Counted from the first letter of the stretch, positions 24,218 to 33,617 are shown. The stretch: 64,000 nucleotides of DNA from Pseudomonas furukawaii (GCF_002355475.1 NZ_AP014862.1:4402001-4466000); one strand, 5' to 3'. The notes: generated by a model not told the origin, from the sequence alone. Numbers and translations: made by a program.

Positions 24218-25702
24218 CTAGGACTGCCCGCTGGCGAGGATGTCCTCCTCGCGGATGCCGGCGATGACAAGGCGCTCGGCTTCCAGGTCGAGGGAACGGC
24301 TGAGGACGAGGTAGGTCAGGCCGGACACCGCCAGCCCCACCAGCCAGGCGATGTCCACGCCGTCCAGCAGGCGCGCCACCGGGCCGACGAATACCGCCTC
24401 GCCACTGCCGGCATCGACGATGCAGAAGAACGGAATCATGCAGGCGAAGCCCACCAGGTAAGCGAGGATGCCGCGCATCTGCCAGGCGCCGTAGAGGCCA
24501 TTGGGCGTGAAGAAATGGGGGATGGCGTAGCGCCCCCTGCGGACGAAGAAGTAGTCCACCAGGTTCACCGCGGTCCAGGGCACCAGGAAGTAGAGCATCA
24601 GCACCAGCACGGTGTTGAGGATGGCGATGCCGCTGCCACGCAGGCTCAGCACGCAGGCCAGCAGCAGCAGGGTGATGCAGAGGATCGCCAGCACCCGCGC
24701 CCGGGGCGTGGGGCGGATGGGGCGGACGGAGTCGATGCCGGTGAGCAACGTCAGCATGGCGCTGTAGGTGTTCAGGGCGATCACCGGCAGGAAACCCAGC
24801 ACCGAGACCACCACCAGCAGATGACCCAGCCCCGGCAGCAGCGCCGAGCCGATGCGGTCCAGCGCCACCAGGGCGTCGGAGGCCTGGAGCAGCTCCGCCA
24901 TCCAGGCGCCCAGGCCGATCATCCAGGCACCGGAGAGGGACGCGCCGAGGAACACCGCCGCGATCAGCTTCCAGCGGACGGTGTGCCTGGGCAGGTAGCG
25001 CGAGTAGTCCGAGACATAGGGTGCGTAGGCGATGTTGTAGCTGGCCGCGATGGCGAACTGGGTGGCGAAGGCGACCCCGTTGAAGCCCAGGGTCGAGGGC
25101 TCGGCCGGCGCCGCGCCCCAGCCTGCGCCGAACATCAGGGCCAGGGTGACCAGGGTATAGAGCGGCAGGGTGACCAGCAGCGCCCACTTGAAGGCCCGGT
25201 GCATCAGGTCATGGCCGTAGATGGCCAGCAAGGCCCCCACGGAGATCACGGCGCAGGCGACCGGCAGCGGCGCCAGGCCGAAGACGTTACGCAGGCCCTC
25301 CATGATCAGCGTGACATTGACCAGATTGAAGCCGACGAACACGAACAAGGTCGCCAGCAGCGCCAGGACCACGCCGCGATAGCCGAACTGGGCCCGCGAC
25401 TGGATCATCTGCGGCAGCCCCATTTCCGGCCCCTGGGAACCATGGAAGGCCATGAACAGCGTGCCGAACATGATGCCCAGGGCGCCGGCCAGGGTGGTCC
25501 ACAGCGCCGAAAGCCCCAGGCTCGGGCCGACGAAGCCGATGGAGAGGGTGAAGAAGTGGAAGTTGCCGAGGAACCAGAACGGGCCCTGGCTGGCGAGCCG
25601 CCCGTGGCGCTCGGACTCGGGAATGTAGTCGATGGAACGGCCTTCGATGGCCAGCCCCGCGCCGGACTCGGCGCTGCGGGCGATAGGGGTGGACCCGGAC
25701 AT
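24218..25702 (-). CDS. NCS1-family nucleobase:cation symporter (CodB/allantoin permease type)
   Basis: This inner-membrane symporter for purines, pyrimidines or related ureides has 494 aa from ATG 25702, preceded by GAGGAG. It has about 12 hydrophobic segments, starting at GPFWFLGNFHFFTLSIGFVG. It has NCS1-type features: MGLPQMIQSRAQFGYRG in the loop after helix 2 and YVSDYSRYLP near the middle. It is co-oriented with the nitrilase-family hydrolase and divergent from a LysR regulator, forming a transport/hydrolysis/regulation unit. Confidence 0.87.
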   Translation of the reverse strand: MSGSTPIARSAESGAGLAIEGRSIDYIPESERHGRLASQGPFWFLGNFHFFTLSIGFVGPSLGLSALWTTLAGALGIMFGTLFMAFHGSQGPEMGLPQMIQSRAQFGYRGVVLALLATLFVFVGFNLVNVTLIMEGLRNVFGLAPLPVACAVISVGALLAIYGHDLMHRAFKWALLVTLPLYTLVTLALMFGAGWGAAPAEPSTLGFNGVAFATQFAIAASYNIAYAPYVSDYSRYLPRHTVRWKLIAAVFLGASLSGAWMIGLGAWMAELLQASDALVALDRIGSALLPGLGHLLVVVSVLGFLPVIALNTYSAMLTLLTGIDSVRPIRPTPRARVLAILCITLLLLACVLSLRGSGIAILNTVLVLMLYFLVPWTAVNLVDYFFVRRGRYAIPHFFTPNGLYGAWQMRGILAYLVGFACMIPFFCIVDAGSGEAVFVGPVARLLDGVDIAWLVGLAVSGLTYLVLSRSLDLEAERLVIAGIREEDILASGQS

Positions 25703-25940
25703 GGAGCGTCTCCTCGATCTTGTTCTTGTGTGGGGCGGCAACGCCCTCGAACCGCGTGATGAACATCGAATCCATCTATGTTGACCGAAGCGGACCCTGG
25801 CCCCCTTCGCCCTTGGCGAAGTAGGCTGGCGCGCACCGGCAAGGCTCGTACCACCATGCCTGCGGGCATCCGCCGCAACCGCCGAAGGCCAATCTAGGGC
25901 GGGTCGGTGAGCCGTAAAATACCCGCCCCACACTGTTCAC

Positions 25941-25956
25941 ATAGATCGCGACCTAT
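25941..25956. promoter_or_regulatory. LysR-type box between the NCS1 operon and its regulator
   Basis: ATAG-N8-CTAT (ATAGATCGCGACCTAT) is an inverted repeat of the T-N11-A class, about 20 nt upstream of the LysR start and inside the divergent intergenic region. It is a candidate autoregulatory/activation site. Confidence 0.5.
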
Positions 25957-25977
25957 ATGAGTCGCCCGAGGTCAAGC

Positions 25978-26880
25978 ATGCTGGGCAACGTATCGGAACT
26001 GGATATCCGCCTGATCCGGGTCTTTCTCGCGGTGGTGGAGGCCGGGGGCGTCTCCGCCGCCCAGGCCCTGCTCAACACCAGCCAGCCCACCATCAGTGCG
26101 CAATTGGCCGCGCTGGAGACCCGCCTGGGCTTCCGCCTCTGCGAACGGGGACGCGCCGGCTTCGCCGTGACGCCCCGGGGCGCCCAGTTCCTCGACGCGG
26201 CCCGGCGCTTCCTGGCCGCCGCGGAAGGCTTCCGGGTGGAGGTGCAGCAGATCAACCGCACCCTCAGCGGCACCCTCGGCGTGGGCCTGATGGGGCAGCT
26301 GGACCCGCAGGCGAACAAGCGCCTCGCCCTGGCCATCTCGCGTCTGCGGGCGCGCAACCAGGGGCTGTACTTCCAGTTCACCGAGCTGTCGTCCAGCTTC
26401 CTCGAGGAGCGGCTGGTGAATGGCCACCTGGACCTGGCGATCGGCTATTTCTGGCGCCGGCTGGACAGCCTCGACTACCTGGCGCTGTTCCGCGAAACCC
26501 AGATCGCCTACTGCGGCGCCGGTCACCCGTTGTACGGGCAGGCCGGCGCCCTGCCGCGCGAGGCGGTGACCGGATACGAATGGGTCTGGCCCAGCCATCC
26601 GCTCCCGGAGATGCCCGCGCCCACCGAACTGGAACGTCTGACCGCGCTGACCGACAGCATGGACGGCGCCGCCATGCTGATCCTCTCCGGCCAGCACCTG
26701 GGCTTTCTGCCCCAGCACTACGCCAGTGGTCACGTCGAGCAGGGGCAATTGCGCGCCTTGAACCCCGACCGGCTGCGCTACGAGGTGGACTTCCAGGTCG
26801 CGGTGCGGCGGTCGGCGAGGCAGGGGGAGCTGGTCAGCGCCTTCCTGGAGGCGCTGGTGGACGTCTTCGAGGTGCCTTGA
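25978..26880 (+). CDS. LysR-family regulator of the NCS1/hydrolase operon
   Basis: This 300-aa LysR-type regulator has its winged helix near residues 8-65 (SELDIRLIRVFLAVVEAGG, SQPTISAQLAALETRLG) and a co-inducer domain at about 85-298. I chose ATG 25978 because GAGG precedes it at proper distance; ATG 25957 would add seven residues. It diverges from the transporter/hydrolase operon and probably responds to that operon's substrate. The stop codon lies inside a bidirectional terminator hairpin shared with the convergent chemoreceptor gene. Confidence 0.87.
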   Translation: MLGNVSELDIRLIRVFLAVVEAGGVSAAQALLNTSQPTISAQLAALETRLGFRLCERGRAGFAVTPRGAQFLDAARRFLAAAEGFRVEVQQINRTLSGTLGVGLMGQLDPQANKRLALAISRLRARNQGLYFQFTELSSSFLEERLVNGHLDLAIGYFWRRLDSLDYLALFRETQIAYCGAGHPLYGQAGALPREAVTGYEWVWPSHPLPEMPAPTELERLTALTDSMDGAAMLILSGQHLGFLPQHYASGHVEQGQLRALNPDRLRYEVDFQVAVRRSARQGELVSAFLEALVDVFEVP

Positions 26881-26891
26881 AGGGCACCTCG
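26868..26891. terminator. Bidirectional hairpin between convergent LysR and MCP genes
   Basis: CGAGGTGCC and GGCACCTCG form a 9-bp stem around a 6-nt loop. The stem includes the last LysR codons. There is no long T run on either side, so it may act only weakly. Confidence 0.5.
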
Positions 26892-26901
26892 GCAGCCCCC
26901 G

Positions 26902-28527
26902 TCAGACCGAGAACTTCGCCACCAGGCCGTTCAGGTCCACCGCCAGGCGCGACAGCTCCTGGCTGGAGGCGCTGGTCTGATCGGCGCCGGCGGAGGTCTG
27001 CACCGCCAGGTCGCGGATGTTCACCAGGTTGCGGTCCACTTCACGGGCCACCTGGGCCTGTTCCTCCGAGGCGCTGGCGATCACCAGGTTGCGTTCGTTG
27101 ATCTCGGCGATGGCGCGGGTGATGTCTTCCAGCGCCTCACCGGCGGCCTGGGCCACCTGCAGGGTGGACTGGGCGCGCCCCATGCTGTTCTGCATGGCGC
27201 CGACGGCCTTCTCGGTGCCCTGCTGGATGCCGTTGATCATCTGTTCGATTTCCGCCGTGGACTGCTGGGTGCGGTGGGCCAGGGCGCGCACCTCGTCGGC
27301 CACCACGGCGAAGCCCCGGCCCTGCTCGCCCGCCCGCGCGGCCTCGATGGCGGCGTTGAGCGCCAGCAGGTTGGTCTGCTCGGCGATGGCGCGGATGACG
27401 TTGAGCACCTGGGAGATATTGCGCACCTCGACCGCCAGTTGCCCCACTTCCTCGGAGGTGACCGTCACGTCATTGGCCAGCTGGCTGATGGACTCCACGG
27501 TCTGGCGCACCCGGTCTCGACCGTCCTGGGCGGTGCGGTCGGTGTGCCGGGAGGCCTCGGAGGTGGTGACGGCGTTGCGCGCCACTTCCTCGACGGCGGC
27601 GGTCATCTCGTTCACCGCGGTGGCGGCCTGCTCGATCTCGGTGTTCTGCCGGTGCAGGCCACGGGTGGAGTCCTCGGTGACCGCGTGCAACTCCTCCGAG
27701 GCCGAAGCCAGCTGGGTGGAGGAGTCGGCGATGCGCTGAAGGGTGTCCCTCAGGTTCTGCTGCATCTCCCGCAGGGCGTGCAGCAACTGCGCCGGCTCGT
27801 CGCTGCCGGTCACCTGGATGCGATGGGTCAGGTCGCCGGACGCCACGGTGCGCGCCACGTCGACCGCCTGGGCCAGGGGGCGGACGATGCTGCGGGTCAG
27901 CAGCAGGGCGATGGCGAGGGTCAGGGCGGCGGTCACGGCCATGGTCGCGGCGATCAGGGTGATGGCCTGCGCGAAGACCCGATCGCTTTCCTGGGTGGCT
28001 CGTTGGGCGCCCGCCTTGTTGATCTCGGTCAGGTCGAGCATCTCCCGCGTCAGCTCGGAGGCCAGGTCGTTGAGCTTGGTGTTGATGATGTCGATGGCTT
28101 CGGCGCGAGCCCCCTGCAGCATCTTGCTCTGCACCAGTTGCTGCTGCTCCAGGTAGCGGGACAGGGCCGCCTGGAACTCGGCGAAGGCGACGCGCTCCGT
28201 CTCGGTGGAAATCAGCGACTGGTAACGCGCCTCCGCGTCCTTGGCCTGCCGCTTGATTTCATCGATCCGATCGCTGGTGGACTTCAGCGCGGTGTTGCCG
28301 CGCAGCGCCAGCATGCTCAGGGTCAGCGCGCGGACCCGGGAGGTCGCGGTGTTGAGCTCGTTGACGGTGACGATGGCGGGCAACCAGTTCTGGTCAACCT
28401 GCTGCGCCATGGCGTCCATCCGCTTCATCTGGTAGAGGGCGACGCCACCCAGGATCAGGCTGAGCACCGTCAGCACGGCAAATCCCAGGCCCGCCCTGAG
28501 GCCGATCTTCAAGTTCCTGAAATCCAC
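26902..28527 (-). CDS. Methyl-accepting chemotaxis protein (4HB-type sensor)
   Basis: This transmembrane chemoreceptor signals to CheA/CheW. I place the start at GTG 28527 (541 aa) because AAGGAG sits 6 nt upstream; the open frame's seven additional codons would encode that ribosome site. It shows TM1 (about residues 7-27), a helical four-helix-bundle-sized periplasmic domain (about 28-180), TM2 (about 185-205), HAMP, then a long coiled-coil signalling domain with the invariant tip [19 protein letters not shown]. No C-terminal CheR-docking pentapeptide is seen (it ends LVAKFSV). The ligand is unknown. Confidence 0.92.
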   Translation of the reverse strand: MDFRNLKIGLRAGLGFAVLTVLSLILGGVALYQMKRMDAMAQQVDQNWLPAIVTVNELNTATSRVRALTLSMLALRGNTALKSTSDRIDEIKRQAKDAEARYQSLISTETERVAFAEFQAALSRYLEQQQLVQSKMLQGARAEAIDIINTKLNDLASELTREMLDLTEINKAGAQRATQESDRVFAQAITLIAATMAVTAALTLAIALLLTRSIVRPLAQAVDVARTVASGDLTHRIQVTGSDEPAQLLHALREMQQNLRDTLQRIADSSTQLASASEELHAVTEDSTRGLHRQNTEIEQAATAVNEMTAAVEEVARNAVTTSEASRHTDRTAQDGRDRVRQTVESISQLANDVTVTSEEVGQLAVEVRNISQVLNVIRAIAEQTNLLALNAAIEAARAGEQGRGFAVVADEVRALAHRTQQSTAEIEQMINGIQQGTEKAVGAMQNSMGRAQSTLQVAQAAGEALEDITRAIAEINERNLVIASASEEQAQVAREVDRNLVNIRDLAVQTSAGADQTSASSQELSRLAVDLNGLVAKFSV

Positions 28528-28819
28528 TCTCGACTCCTTTTCTGACAAGTGTGTTCATTGCCGATGCGACCCGTTTCCGCCGCCAGGCTTCCGGGATGAC
28601 CAGACAGCCAAGGTCTGGCGACTGGAAGCGCATGGCCAGGCAATGGCAGGGGTGAATCGATGATCATCAAACGCGCGCGGGAAAGCGCTGGGAGGCTTGC
28701 ACCAGCGGAACCGGGGGCGCCGGGGCCAATGGCAGCGGCAGAATACTCCGGTTGCGGGTCTGAATGCATCGCCCGGTAAAGCCAGAATGACATCATCGTC
28801 TGCGCGGTAACGGATCCTG
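28528..28819. other. Intergenic region upstream of the MCP gene
   Basis: About 290 nt with no supported gene. The only structure I see is an inverted repeat CCAGAC-N7-GTCTGG at 28600-28618. No clear FliA or sigma-54 promoter was recognised. Confidence 0.5.
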
Positions 28820-29090
28820 CATTCGCCGGCAAGCCGGCTCCGCCGTAGCGGCTCGCCCGCGAACATCTACGCACCCTTCGCCGGCAAGCCGGCTCCTACA
28901 AAATCCAACCCCGCCGTAGGAGCGGGCTCGCCCGCGAACATTTCCGCCCCCTTCGCCGGCAAGCCGGCTCCTACGAAATCCAACCCCGTCGTAGGAGCGG
29001 GCTCGCCCGCGAACATCTCCGCACCCTTCGCCGGCAAGCCGGCTCCTACGAAATCCGGTCCCGCCGTAGGAACGGGCTTGCCCGCGAACA
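28820..29090. repeat. REP/BIME array C (75-bp period)
   Basis: Units GTAGGAGCGGGCTCGCCCGCG at 28916, 28991 and 29066 (diverged copy at 28845) alternate with inverted GCCGGCAAGCCGGC stems. The period is exactly 75 bp in the intact part. The array lies directly at the 3' end of the ycaC-like gene, where it could act as a transcript end or mRNA stabiliser. Confidence 0.85.
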
Positions 29091-29095
29091 CCTGC

Positions 29096-29716
29096 TTACT
29101 TGGCGTTGGAGGAGAAGCTCTGCATCAGGTTGGCGTAGGCCGGCAGGTGCCCGGCCAGCAGGCCGCCGAAGCCTTCGATGTCGTTGCGCCAGTCACGATG
29201 CAGCTCGCACCCCACGGCGAACCAGTTCATCAGCTGGGCGCCGGCCTGGCTCATGCGGTTCAGCGCGGCATCGCGCACCACCGGGTTGAAGGTGCCGGAG
29301 GCGTCGGTCACCACGAACACGTCGTAGCCCTCGGCCAACGCGGACAGGGTCGGGAAGGCCACGCAGACGTCGGTCACGACGCCGGCGATGATCAGCTGCT
29401 TCTTGCCGGTGGCCCTCACCGCCTTGACGAAGTCCTCGTTGTCCCAGGCGTTGATGTTGCCGTGGCGGGCGATATAGGGCGCGTCCGGGAACATGGCCTT
29501 CAGTTCCGGCACCAGCGGGCCGTTGGGGCCGGACTCGAAGCTGGTGGTGAGAATGGTCGGCAGGTTGAAGAACTTGGCGATATCGGCCAGGGCCAGCACG
29601 TTGTTCTTGAACTCGTCGGGGGTGAAGTCCCGCACCAGCGACAGCAGGCCGGCCTGGTGGTCCACCAGCAGGACGGCGGCGTCGTTCTTGTCCAGACGCT
29701 TGTAGGGAGTAGCCAT
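29096..29716 (-). CDS. ycaC: Isochorismatase-family cysteine hydrolase, YcaC type
   Basis: This 206-aa cytoplasmic hydrolase starts at ATG 29716, after GGAG. The catalytic triad of the isochorismatase fold is visible: Asp in AVLLVDHQAGLL, Lys in the central region, and Cys in GVVTDVCVAFPTL. It matches YcaC of E. coli and Pseudomonas in length and in the HGNINAWDNEDFVKAVRATG segment. YcaC proteins form octamers or hexadecamers and their physiological substrate is not known. It is transcribed alone, away from the divergent secreted-protein gene. Confidence 0.9.
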   Translation of the reverse strand: MATPYKRLDKNDAAVLLVDHQAGLLSLVRDFTPDEFKNNVLALADIAKFFNLPTILTTSFESGPNGPLVPELKAMFPDAPYIARHGNINAWDNEDFVKAVRATGKKQLIIAGVVTDVCVAFPTLSALAEGYDVFVVTDASGTFNPVVRDAALNRMSQAGAQLMNWFAVGCELHRDWRNDIEGFGGLLAGHLPAYANLMQSFSSNAK

Positions 29717-30015
29717 GGAAGTTCTCCTTGCTTGGGTTGTGCGCCGGTCTCGGAAGCCGGCGGCGCCGTGGATAGCCTGGCGAGCACGGCCAGGCCCTGA
29801 ACACCTGGGAAGGGAAAGGTTAGGCAAGGCGCGTGACCCGGCGCTGACACGCAGGCCCGGCACGACGAACGGTCGTGCCCGACCCTGCCCGGCAAGACAC
29901 ACAGGGTCCGGGGAAAATGGGGCGCGTGGCGACAAGCGGCGAAGGTCCGCGAAAACCAATGCCCGGCGATGCTGTCCATAATGACGCGCCCTTCACGCGC
30001 CTCCGGGAGGCCCAG

Positions 30016-30630
30016 TTGTCCGCAGCAACCCCGCTCAACCTGCTCCGCCAGTCCATCCTCGCCCTGTCCCTGTTCGCCACCGCCGCCGTCGCCTGTCCCA
30101 ACGGGCAGTCCAGGGTCTGCGTGGTGACCTGCTTCTGCGCGCCCGGCCAGCCCGGGGACATCGCCCCGCTGCTGGAGCAGGTCAACGGCATGGCGGCGAG
30201 CAGCCTGCAGCAGTGGATCCAGCAGTCCCGGGCGCAGATGCCGGAAAGCGACCTGCGCCCCATCCCCCTGCACATCCGCGCCCAGCTGGAGCCCTACTAC
30301 GACCTGCGGGTACTGGACACCGCCCGCTACAAGGTGGGCGTGGGCCAGGAACTGGACGCCGCCAGCACCCTGATGCAGAACCCCGACGTGCAGGCCGTGA
30401 CCCTGGTGGACGTGATCGTCTTCCGCCACCCGGAGGACGCCGAGGACGACGTCGCCCTCTGGGCCCATGAACTCTTCCATGTGCAGCAGTACCTGGACTG
30501 GGGCGTGGAAGACTTCGCCCGCCGCTACACCCAGGACTTCAACGCGGTGGAAGCCCCCGCCTACAAGATCCAGGCCGATGTGGCCCGCGCGCAGAAACCC
30601 GGGGTCACCACCGCCGCCCGGCAGCCCTGA
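30016..30630 (+). CDS. Secreted protein with HELFH zinc-binding motif (DUF4157-like)
   Basis: I propose a TTG start at 30016 because GGGAGG lies 5 nt upstream and it gives a clean signal peptide (hydrophobic ILALSLFATAAVA, then CPNG). An ATG at 29959 is the alternative. The mature part, about 180 aa, contains HELFHVQQY (about residues 151-159), a zincin HExxH motif of the kind found in DUF4157/eCIS-core proteins, and a downstream Glu (AVEAPAYKIQAD) that could be the third ligand. Four Cys near the mature N-terminus (CPNG, VCVVTCFC) are unusual. The function is not known and protease activity is not proven. Confidence 0.7.
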   Translation: MSAATPLNLLRQSILALSLFATAAVACPNGQSRVCVVTCFCAPGQPGDIAPLLEQVNGMAASSLQQWIQQSRAQMPESDLRPIPLHIRAQLEPYYDLRVLDTARYKVGVGQELDAASTLMQNPDVQAVTLVDVIVFRHPEDAEDDVALWAHELFHVQQYLDWGVEDFARRYTQDFNAVEAPAYKIQADVARAQKPGVTTAARQP

Positions 30631-30783
30631 GGCGACGGATCGCAACGCTTCAGTGCCGGGGATGGCGCTCTCGGTGACCGGTCTGTTCCTCGGGGCCGAC
30701 GCCAGCGTTCCCAGGCGTCATCCGGCAAACACCGGAGCTCGCCGGCGGGAAGGTTGCGAGCGTGCGAGGCCGAAAGCCCAGCC

Positions 30784-31449
30784 CTAGCCCTTCTGCTCGA
30801 TGAACTCGATCATCCGCTCATTGCCATCGAGGATATCGGTGCAGATGGCCTCGCGTGCGGCGGTCCCATTGCCCTGCTGCAAGGCACGAAGCACCTCCCA
30901 GTGGTGATCGATGGCCATGCGTTCGTTGAAGCTGCCGTATGCGAGCGCGATCAGCGGGCCGGTGCGCATCCACAGGCTGTCGAGGAAGCCGCCCAGCAGC
31001 GGCATGCCGGCGATGTCGGCCAGGGCGTAATGGAAGGCCTGGTTGAGCTTGAGGGCAGCGGCCAGGTCATCGGCGTGAATGGCCGCCAGGTTGTCGCGGA
31101 TGTTGCTCTCCAGCATCGCCAGTTGCGCCGGGGTCACCCGGGAAGCGGCGGTTTCCGCCGCCAGGCCCTCCAGGGCCAGGCGGATGCTGCGGATCTCGAG
31201 GTACTGCTCGCGAGTCAGCACCGGCACGCGGATATCCCGGGGGGTCTTCAGCACCAGGGCCTGCTCCTTGGCCAGTTGCAGGATGGCGTCACGCACAGGG
31301 GTCACGCTGGTGCCCAGTTGCTCCGCGAGGTCGCGGATGCGCAGCTTGTCGTCCGGCCGGAAGCGCCCGCTGATCAAGGCCTCCCGCAGCAGGCCATAGA
31401 TGCTGCTGCCGAGGTAGGCATGATTGAGGTCTTGGATCGGGTAGTTCAT
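30784..31449 (-). CDS. GntR-family regulator (FadR/FCD subfamily)
   Basis: This 221-aa transcription factor starts at ATG 31449 (MNYPIQDLNHAYLG). The N-terminal winged helix (about residues 12-80) contains LRIRDLAEQLGTSVTPVRDAILQLAKE. The C-terminal FCD ligand domain (about 88-212) has the conserved Asp/His metal-binding pattern around LNQAFHYALADIAG and AIDHHWEVLRAL. It follows the SDR gene on the same strand. A 14-bp palindrome in the SDR-binding protein intergenic region is its likely operator. Confidence 0.88.
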   Translation of the reverse strand: MNYPIQDLNHAYLGSSIYGLLREALISGRFRPDDKLRIRDLAEQLGTSVTPVRDAILQLAKEQALVLKTPRDIRVPVLTREQYLEIRSIRLALEGLAAETAASRVTPAQLAMLESNIRDNLAAIHADDLAAALKLNQAFHYALADIAGMPLLGGFLDSLWMRTGPLIALAYGSFNERMAIDHHWEVLRALQQGNGTAAREAICTDILDGNERMIEFIEQKG

Positions 31450-31522
31450 GGATGGCTCATCCGCTGCCGTGGGGTCGCCGGCGGAATGATCGGGTTTTCC
31501 ACAGGCGAACGCCAGCATCGCC

Positions 31523-32257
31523 TCAGACATGCTGACCGCCATTCACGTGGATTTCCGCCCCATTCACATAGGAGGCGCCACGGGTGCAGAGGAAATGCAC
31601 CAGCGCCGCCACTTCCTCCGGCTGTCCCAGGCGATGCAGGGGGATGTCCCGCTCGACGATCTGCTCGGTGCCGGACGACAGGATCGAGGTCTCGATCTCC
31701 CCCGGGGCGATGGCGTTGACCCGTACGCCGTAGGGACCGAAGTCATGGGCCATCTCCCGGGTCAGCGCCGCCAGCGCGGCCTTGGAGCAGGCATAGGCGG
31801 CACCCGCGAAGGGATGCACCCGGGAACCGGCGATGGAGGTGACGTTGATCACGCTCCCCTGGGCGGCCTTCAGCTCGTCGAACAGCCCCCTCGCCAGCAG
31901 CGCGGTGCTGAACAGGTTGACGTTGAAGACCTTGAGCCAGGTCCCGTAGTCGGAGGCCAGCACGCCCAGTCGCTCGCCCTCCTCTCCCTTCGGGGAAATG
32001 CCGGCGTTGTTCACCAGCGCATCCAGACGCCCACCGAGCTTTTCCCGCAGCAGCGGCAGGCTGGCCTCGACGCTGTGGATATCTTCCAGGTCCAGGTGGA
32101 TGTGGTTCAGCACCCCCTCGGCCCAGGGGCAATCCTCCACCCAGTCCTGGCGCGAGGCGGTGAACACCCGCCAGCCGGCGGCGTTGAAGTGCTTGACGGT
32201 GGCGTGGCCGATGCCTCGGCTGGCGCCGGTCAACAGCAGGGTCTTGGGGTGGCTCAT
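31523..32257 (-). CDS. Short-chain dehydrogenase/reductase
   Basis: This classical NAD(P)-dependent SDR of 244 aa has the cofactor loop TGASRGIG (residues 10-17), NNAG (about 83-86) and the catalytic Ser141 (VTSIAGS), Tyr155 and Lys159 (YACSK). It oxidises or reduces a hydroxyl/keto group on an unknown substrate. It is transcribed ahead of the GntR regulator gene and divergently from the binding protein-kinase-lyase operon. It may therefore act on the same compound or an upstream intermediate. Confidence 0.88.
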   Translation of the reverse strand: MSHPKTLLLTGASRGIGHATVKHFNAAGWRVFTASRQDWVEDCPWAEGVLNHIHLDLEDIHSVEASLPLLREKLGGRLDALVNNAGISPKGEEGERLGVLASDYGTWLKVFNVNLFSTALLARGLFDELKAAQGSVINVTSIAGSRVHPFAGAAYACSKAALAALTREMAHDFGPYGVRVNAIAPGEIETSILSSGTEQIVERDIPLHRLGQPEEVAALVHFLCTRGASYVNGAEIHVNGGQHV

Positions 32258-32306
32258 GACGGACTCCGGTGGCGGGGTGATGGCGTCAGCCTACACCAGT
32301 AAAAAT

Positions 32307-32320
32307 TATGATGCATCATA
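32307..32320. promoter_or_regulatory. Perfect 14-bp palindrome TATGATGCATCATA (probable GntR operator)
   Basis: The sequence equals its own reverse complement. It lies in the 270-nt divergent region between the SDR-GntR operon and the binding protein operon, about 50 nt from the SDR start. FCD-type GntR regulators often bind TGNATGCATNCA-like palindromes centred on ATGCAT, so it is the natural site for the adjacent regulator. Confidence 0.65.
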
Positions 32321-32527
32321 TTCCAAATATGTTTTAATCCCCCTGCCCCGTGACAACGACAACAAGACGTGAGGTTCTCGATGCGCCACCTGCATGTACC
32401 GGCCGCGCTCAGGCGTCAGCCGGCCCCGAAGGACGCACCGCGCGTGCGCCATCACGACAGTTCCTGCCTTCCCCTTGAAGCTGCCATCACCCATCCGAGC
32501 CCCCGAGGCTCGTCCAGGAGAGACCGC

Positions 32528-33559
32528 ATGACCAAGAAAGTCGCAGTACTGGCCCTGCTGAGCGCTTGCGCCACGCCGTTGTTCGCCGACGACAGCCTGA
32601 CCGTGGTGTCCTTTGGCGGCGACAACCGCCAGGCCCAGGAAAAAGCCTTCTACCAGCCCTTCAGCGCCTCCCAGGGCACCACTATCCGGGCCGCCGACTA
32701 CAACGGCGAGATGGCCAAGATCAAAGTCATGGCCGATACCGGCCAGACCACCTGGGACGTGGTGGAGGTGGAAACCCCGGAGCTGCTGCGCGGCTGCAGC
32801 GAGGGCCTGTTCGAGCCGCTGGACTGGAGCCGGATCGGCCAGCAGGCGGACTTCCTCCCCGCCGCCGTCAGTGAGTGCGGCGTGGGCATCTTCATCTGGT
32901 CCACGGTACTGACCTACGACGCCACCCGCCTGGGCGGCGCGCCGCAGAGTTGGGCGGACTTCTGGGACCTGGAGAAATTCCCCGGCAAGCGCGGGCTGCG
33001 CCGGGGCGCCAAGTTCACCCTGGAGATCGCCCTGCTCGCCGACGGCGTGCCCCAGCAGGACCTCTACACGACACTCGCCACCCAGGAGGGCATCACCCGC
33101 GCCTTCCGCAAGCTCGACCAGATCAAGTCCAGCATCCAGTGGTGGGAGGCCGGCGCCCAGCCCCTGCAGTGGCTGGCCGCCGGTGACGTGGTCATGACCT
33201 CCGCCTACAACGGCCGGGTCACCACCGCCCAGAAGGAGGGCCAGCCCTTCAGCATCCAGTGGAACGGCAGCCTCTACGACCTGGACCACTGGGCCATCGT
33301 CAAGGGCAGCCCCAACAAGGCGCAGGCCGAGCGTTTCATCGCCTTCGCCAGCGAACCGGAGCAGCAACGGGACTTCGCCACGGCCATCCCCTACGGCCCG
33401 AGCAATATCCACACCCTCGCGCTGCTGGACGCCGCCATCCGCCAGAACCTGCCCACCGCACCCGACAACCTGGCGAACGCCCGCGCCATGGATACCGAGT
33501 TCTGGATCGACCACGGCGAGGAACTGGAGGAACGGTTCAACGCCTGGGCCAGCAAGTGA
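32528..33559 (+). CDS. Periplasmic substrate-binding protein (polyamine/PotD-like, orphan)
   Basis: This extracytoplasmic binding protein of an ABC importer has 343 aa from ATG 32528, preceded by AGGAGA. It has a signal peptide (MTKKVAVLALLSACATPLFA) and a spermidine/putrescine-binding (SBP family 1/8) fold: LTVVSFGGDNRQAQEKAFYQPF, TTWDVVEVETPELLRGC, VVMTSAYNGRV. No ATPase or permease gene is next to it, so it must borrow a transporter encoded elsewhere. It is followed 58 nt later by the kinase gene in what looks like one operon, linking import with phosphorylation. Confidence 0.87.
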   Translation: MTKKVAVLALLSACATPLFADDSLTVVSFGGDNRQAQEKAFYQPFSASQGTTIRAADYNGEMAKIKVMADTGQTTWDVVEVETPELLRGCSEGLFEPLDWSRIGQQADFLPAAVSECGVGIFIWSTVLTYDATRLGGAPQSWADFWDLEKFPGKRGLRRGAKFTLEIALLADGVPQQDLYTTLATQEGITRAFRKLDQIKSSIQWWEAGAQPLQWLAAGDVVMTSAYNGRVTTAQKEGQPFSIQWNGSLYDLDHWAIVKGSPNKAQAERFIAFASEPEQQRDFATAIPYGPSNIHTLALLDAAIRQNLPTAPDNLANARAMDTEFWIDHGEELEERFNAWASK

Positions 33560-33617
33560 GGATCGGGCCGGCCCCTCGCGGGCCGGCCACCAGCCTGTTT
33601 TCATCGGAGTCGATGCA

